DNA from: Spirochaetota bacterium
GTDB taxonomy: Bacteria; Spirochaetota; B62-G9
Direction of reading: 5' to 3'
Assembly: GCA_026990615.1 (NCBI GenBank)
Contig: JALXDB010000308.1
Span: 1 to 5,426 of the forward strand
DNA length: 5,426 nt
The first letter of the stretch is position 1. Each line of letters begins with the position of its first letter. The notes beneath the pieces are model-generated. The model was given only the letters and a program-made list of their open reading frames with translations, searched no databases and was not told where the DNA came from. The position numbers and the translations under genes are program-made. Shown here one piece after another: positions 5,297-5,426 of the stretch.

Positions 5297-5362
5297 AGGT
5301 TTTTTTAGTACATGGTGGTAAAGCTCTATGTTTCATATTTTTGATACAGGTAATTAGAGCTT
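5291..5362 (+). repeat. Two mutually exclusive stems, possible RNA switch
   Basis: ACATAGAG (5291-5298) is the exact complement of CTCTATGT (5324-5331). AAGCTCTA (5321-5328) is the exact complement of TAGAGCTT (5355-5362). The shared CTCTA arm (5324-5328) can therefore pair with only one partner at a time. A T-rich stretch (TTTCATATTTTT) follows the first stem. The layout resembles a transcription or translation switch ahead of a gene beyond the window, but loops of about 25 nt make the stems modest. Confidence 0.35.
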
Positions 5363-5426
5363 CCATTTGACTTGTAATTAAGAGAATTTTCAAAATGACA
5401 GTGTTAGATGTTTTTTGTGAGAGGTT

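Larger units (their letters stand above)
5095..5426. other. 332-bp region after permease 2, no established gene
   Basis: It is AT-rich, with no good intrinsic terminator directly after permease 2. It contains an A/T-only 14-bp palindrome (5171-5184), a 28-codon ORF (5210-5296) and overlapping alternative stems (5291-5362), each listed separately. The last bases, GAGAGG near 5419-5424, resemble the SD of permease 1, so another gene may begin just beyond the edge. That cannot be confirmed here. Confidence 0.5.

Noticed and set aside
3315..5385. A 12-base direct repeat GTAATTAAGAGA at 3315-3326 and 5374-5385
   Set aside because: About one such match is expected by chance in 5.4 kb of AT-rich DNA, and only the first copy overlaps an SD in front of a gene.
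1..5426. CRISPR arrays, insertion sequences, tRNA or rRNA genes
   Set aside because: No regularly spaced repeats, no transposase-like protein, no terminal inverted repeats with target duplications and no tRNA cloverleaf were visible.

Overview
The window is low-GC bacterial DNA with four solid genes, all on the plus strand: a metallo-beta-lactamase-fold (MBL) hydrolase, then the three extracytoplasmic and membrane parts of a carbohydrate ABC importer (binding protein, permease 1, permease 2). AT-rich intergenic DNA, strong purine-rich Shine-Dalgarno sites and TTG, GTG and ATG starts fit Firmicutes or Thermotogae-type bacteria. The binding protein has a signal peptide but no lipobox cysteine. 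That is unusual for a monoderm Firmicute and leans toward a diderm such as Thermotogae or a spirochaete, but the sequence does not settle the phylum.

Layout: 1-414 is AT-rich leader without a convincing gene. It carries a near-consensus sigma-70/SigA-type promoter (333-361) with a perfect 14-bp palindrome just upstream (293-306). 415-1200 is the MBL hydrolase, best started at TTG 415. 1201-1737 is a 537-bp gap with a GntR-like palindrome, a gene-like but SD-less 90-codon frame (1347-1619), a strong hairpin inside that frame, a possible promoter, and a tiny ORF behind a strong SD (1644-1712). 1738-3156 is the substrate-binding protein. 3157-3333 holds a strong intercistronic stem-loop and AT-rich DNA. 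3334-4218 and 4261-5094 are the two permeases. 5095-5426 has no established gene, but it has a short ORF whose stop codon lies in one of two mutually exclusive stems, and it ends on an SD-like sequence.

How the genes work together: the binding protein captures a carbohydrate (or a polyol, by resemblance) outside the membrane and delivers it to the permease heterodimer. No ATPase gene is present, so the importer must use an MsmX/MalK/UgpC-type ATPase encoded elsewhere or just outside the window. The stem-loop after the binding-protein gene probably gives it more stable mRNA than the permeases. The MBL hydrolase has its own promoter and may be a separate unit. It belongs to the group often labelled N-acyl homoserine lactonase, but beside a sugar importer an ester or lactone substrate related to carbohydrate use is at least as plausible.

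I do not see a clearly new biological system. The most interesting points are the hydrolase-importer pairing, the CxxC pair that supplies the binding protein's only cysteines, and several possible RNA or operator elements in the gaps.
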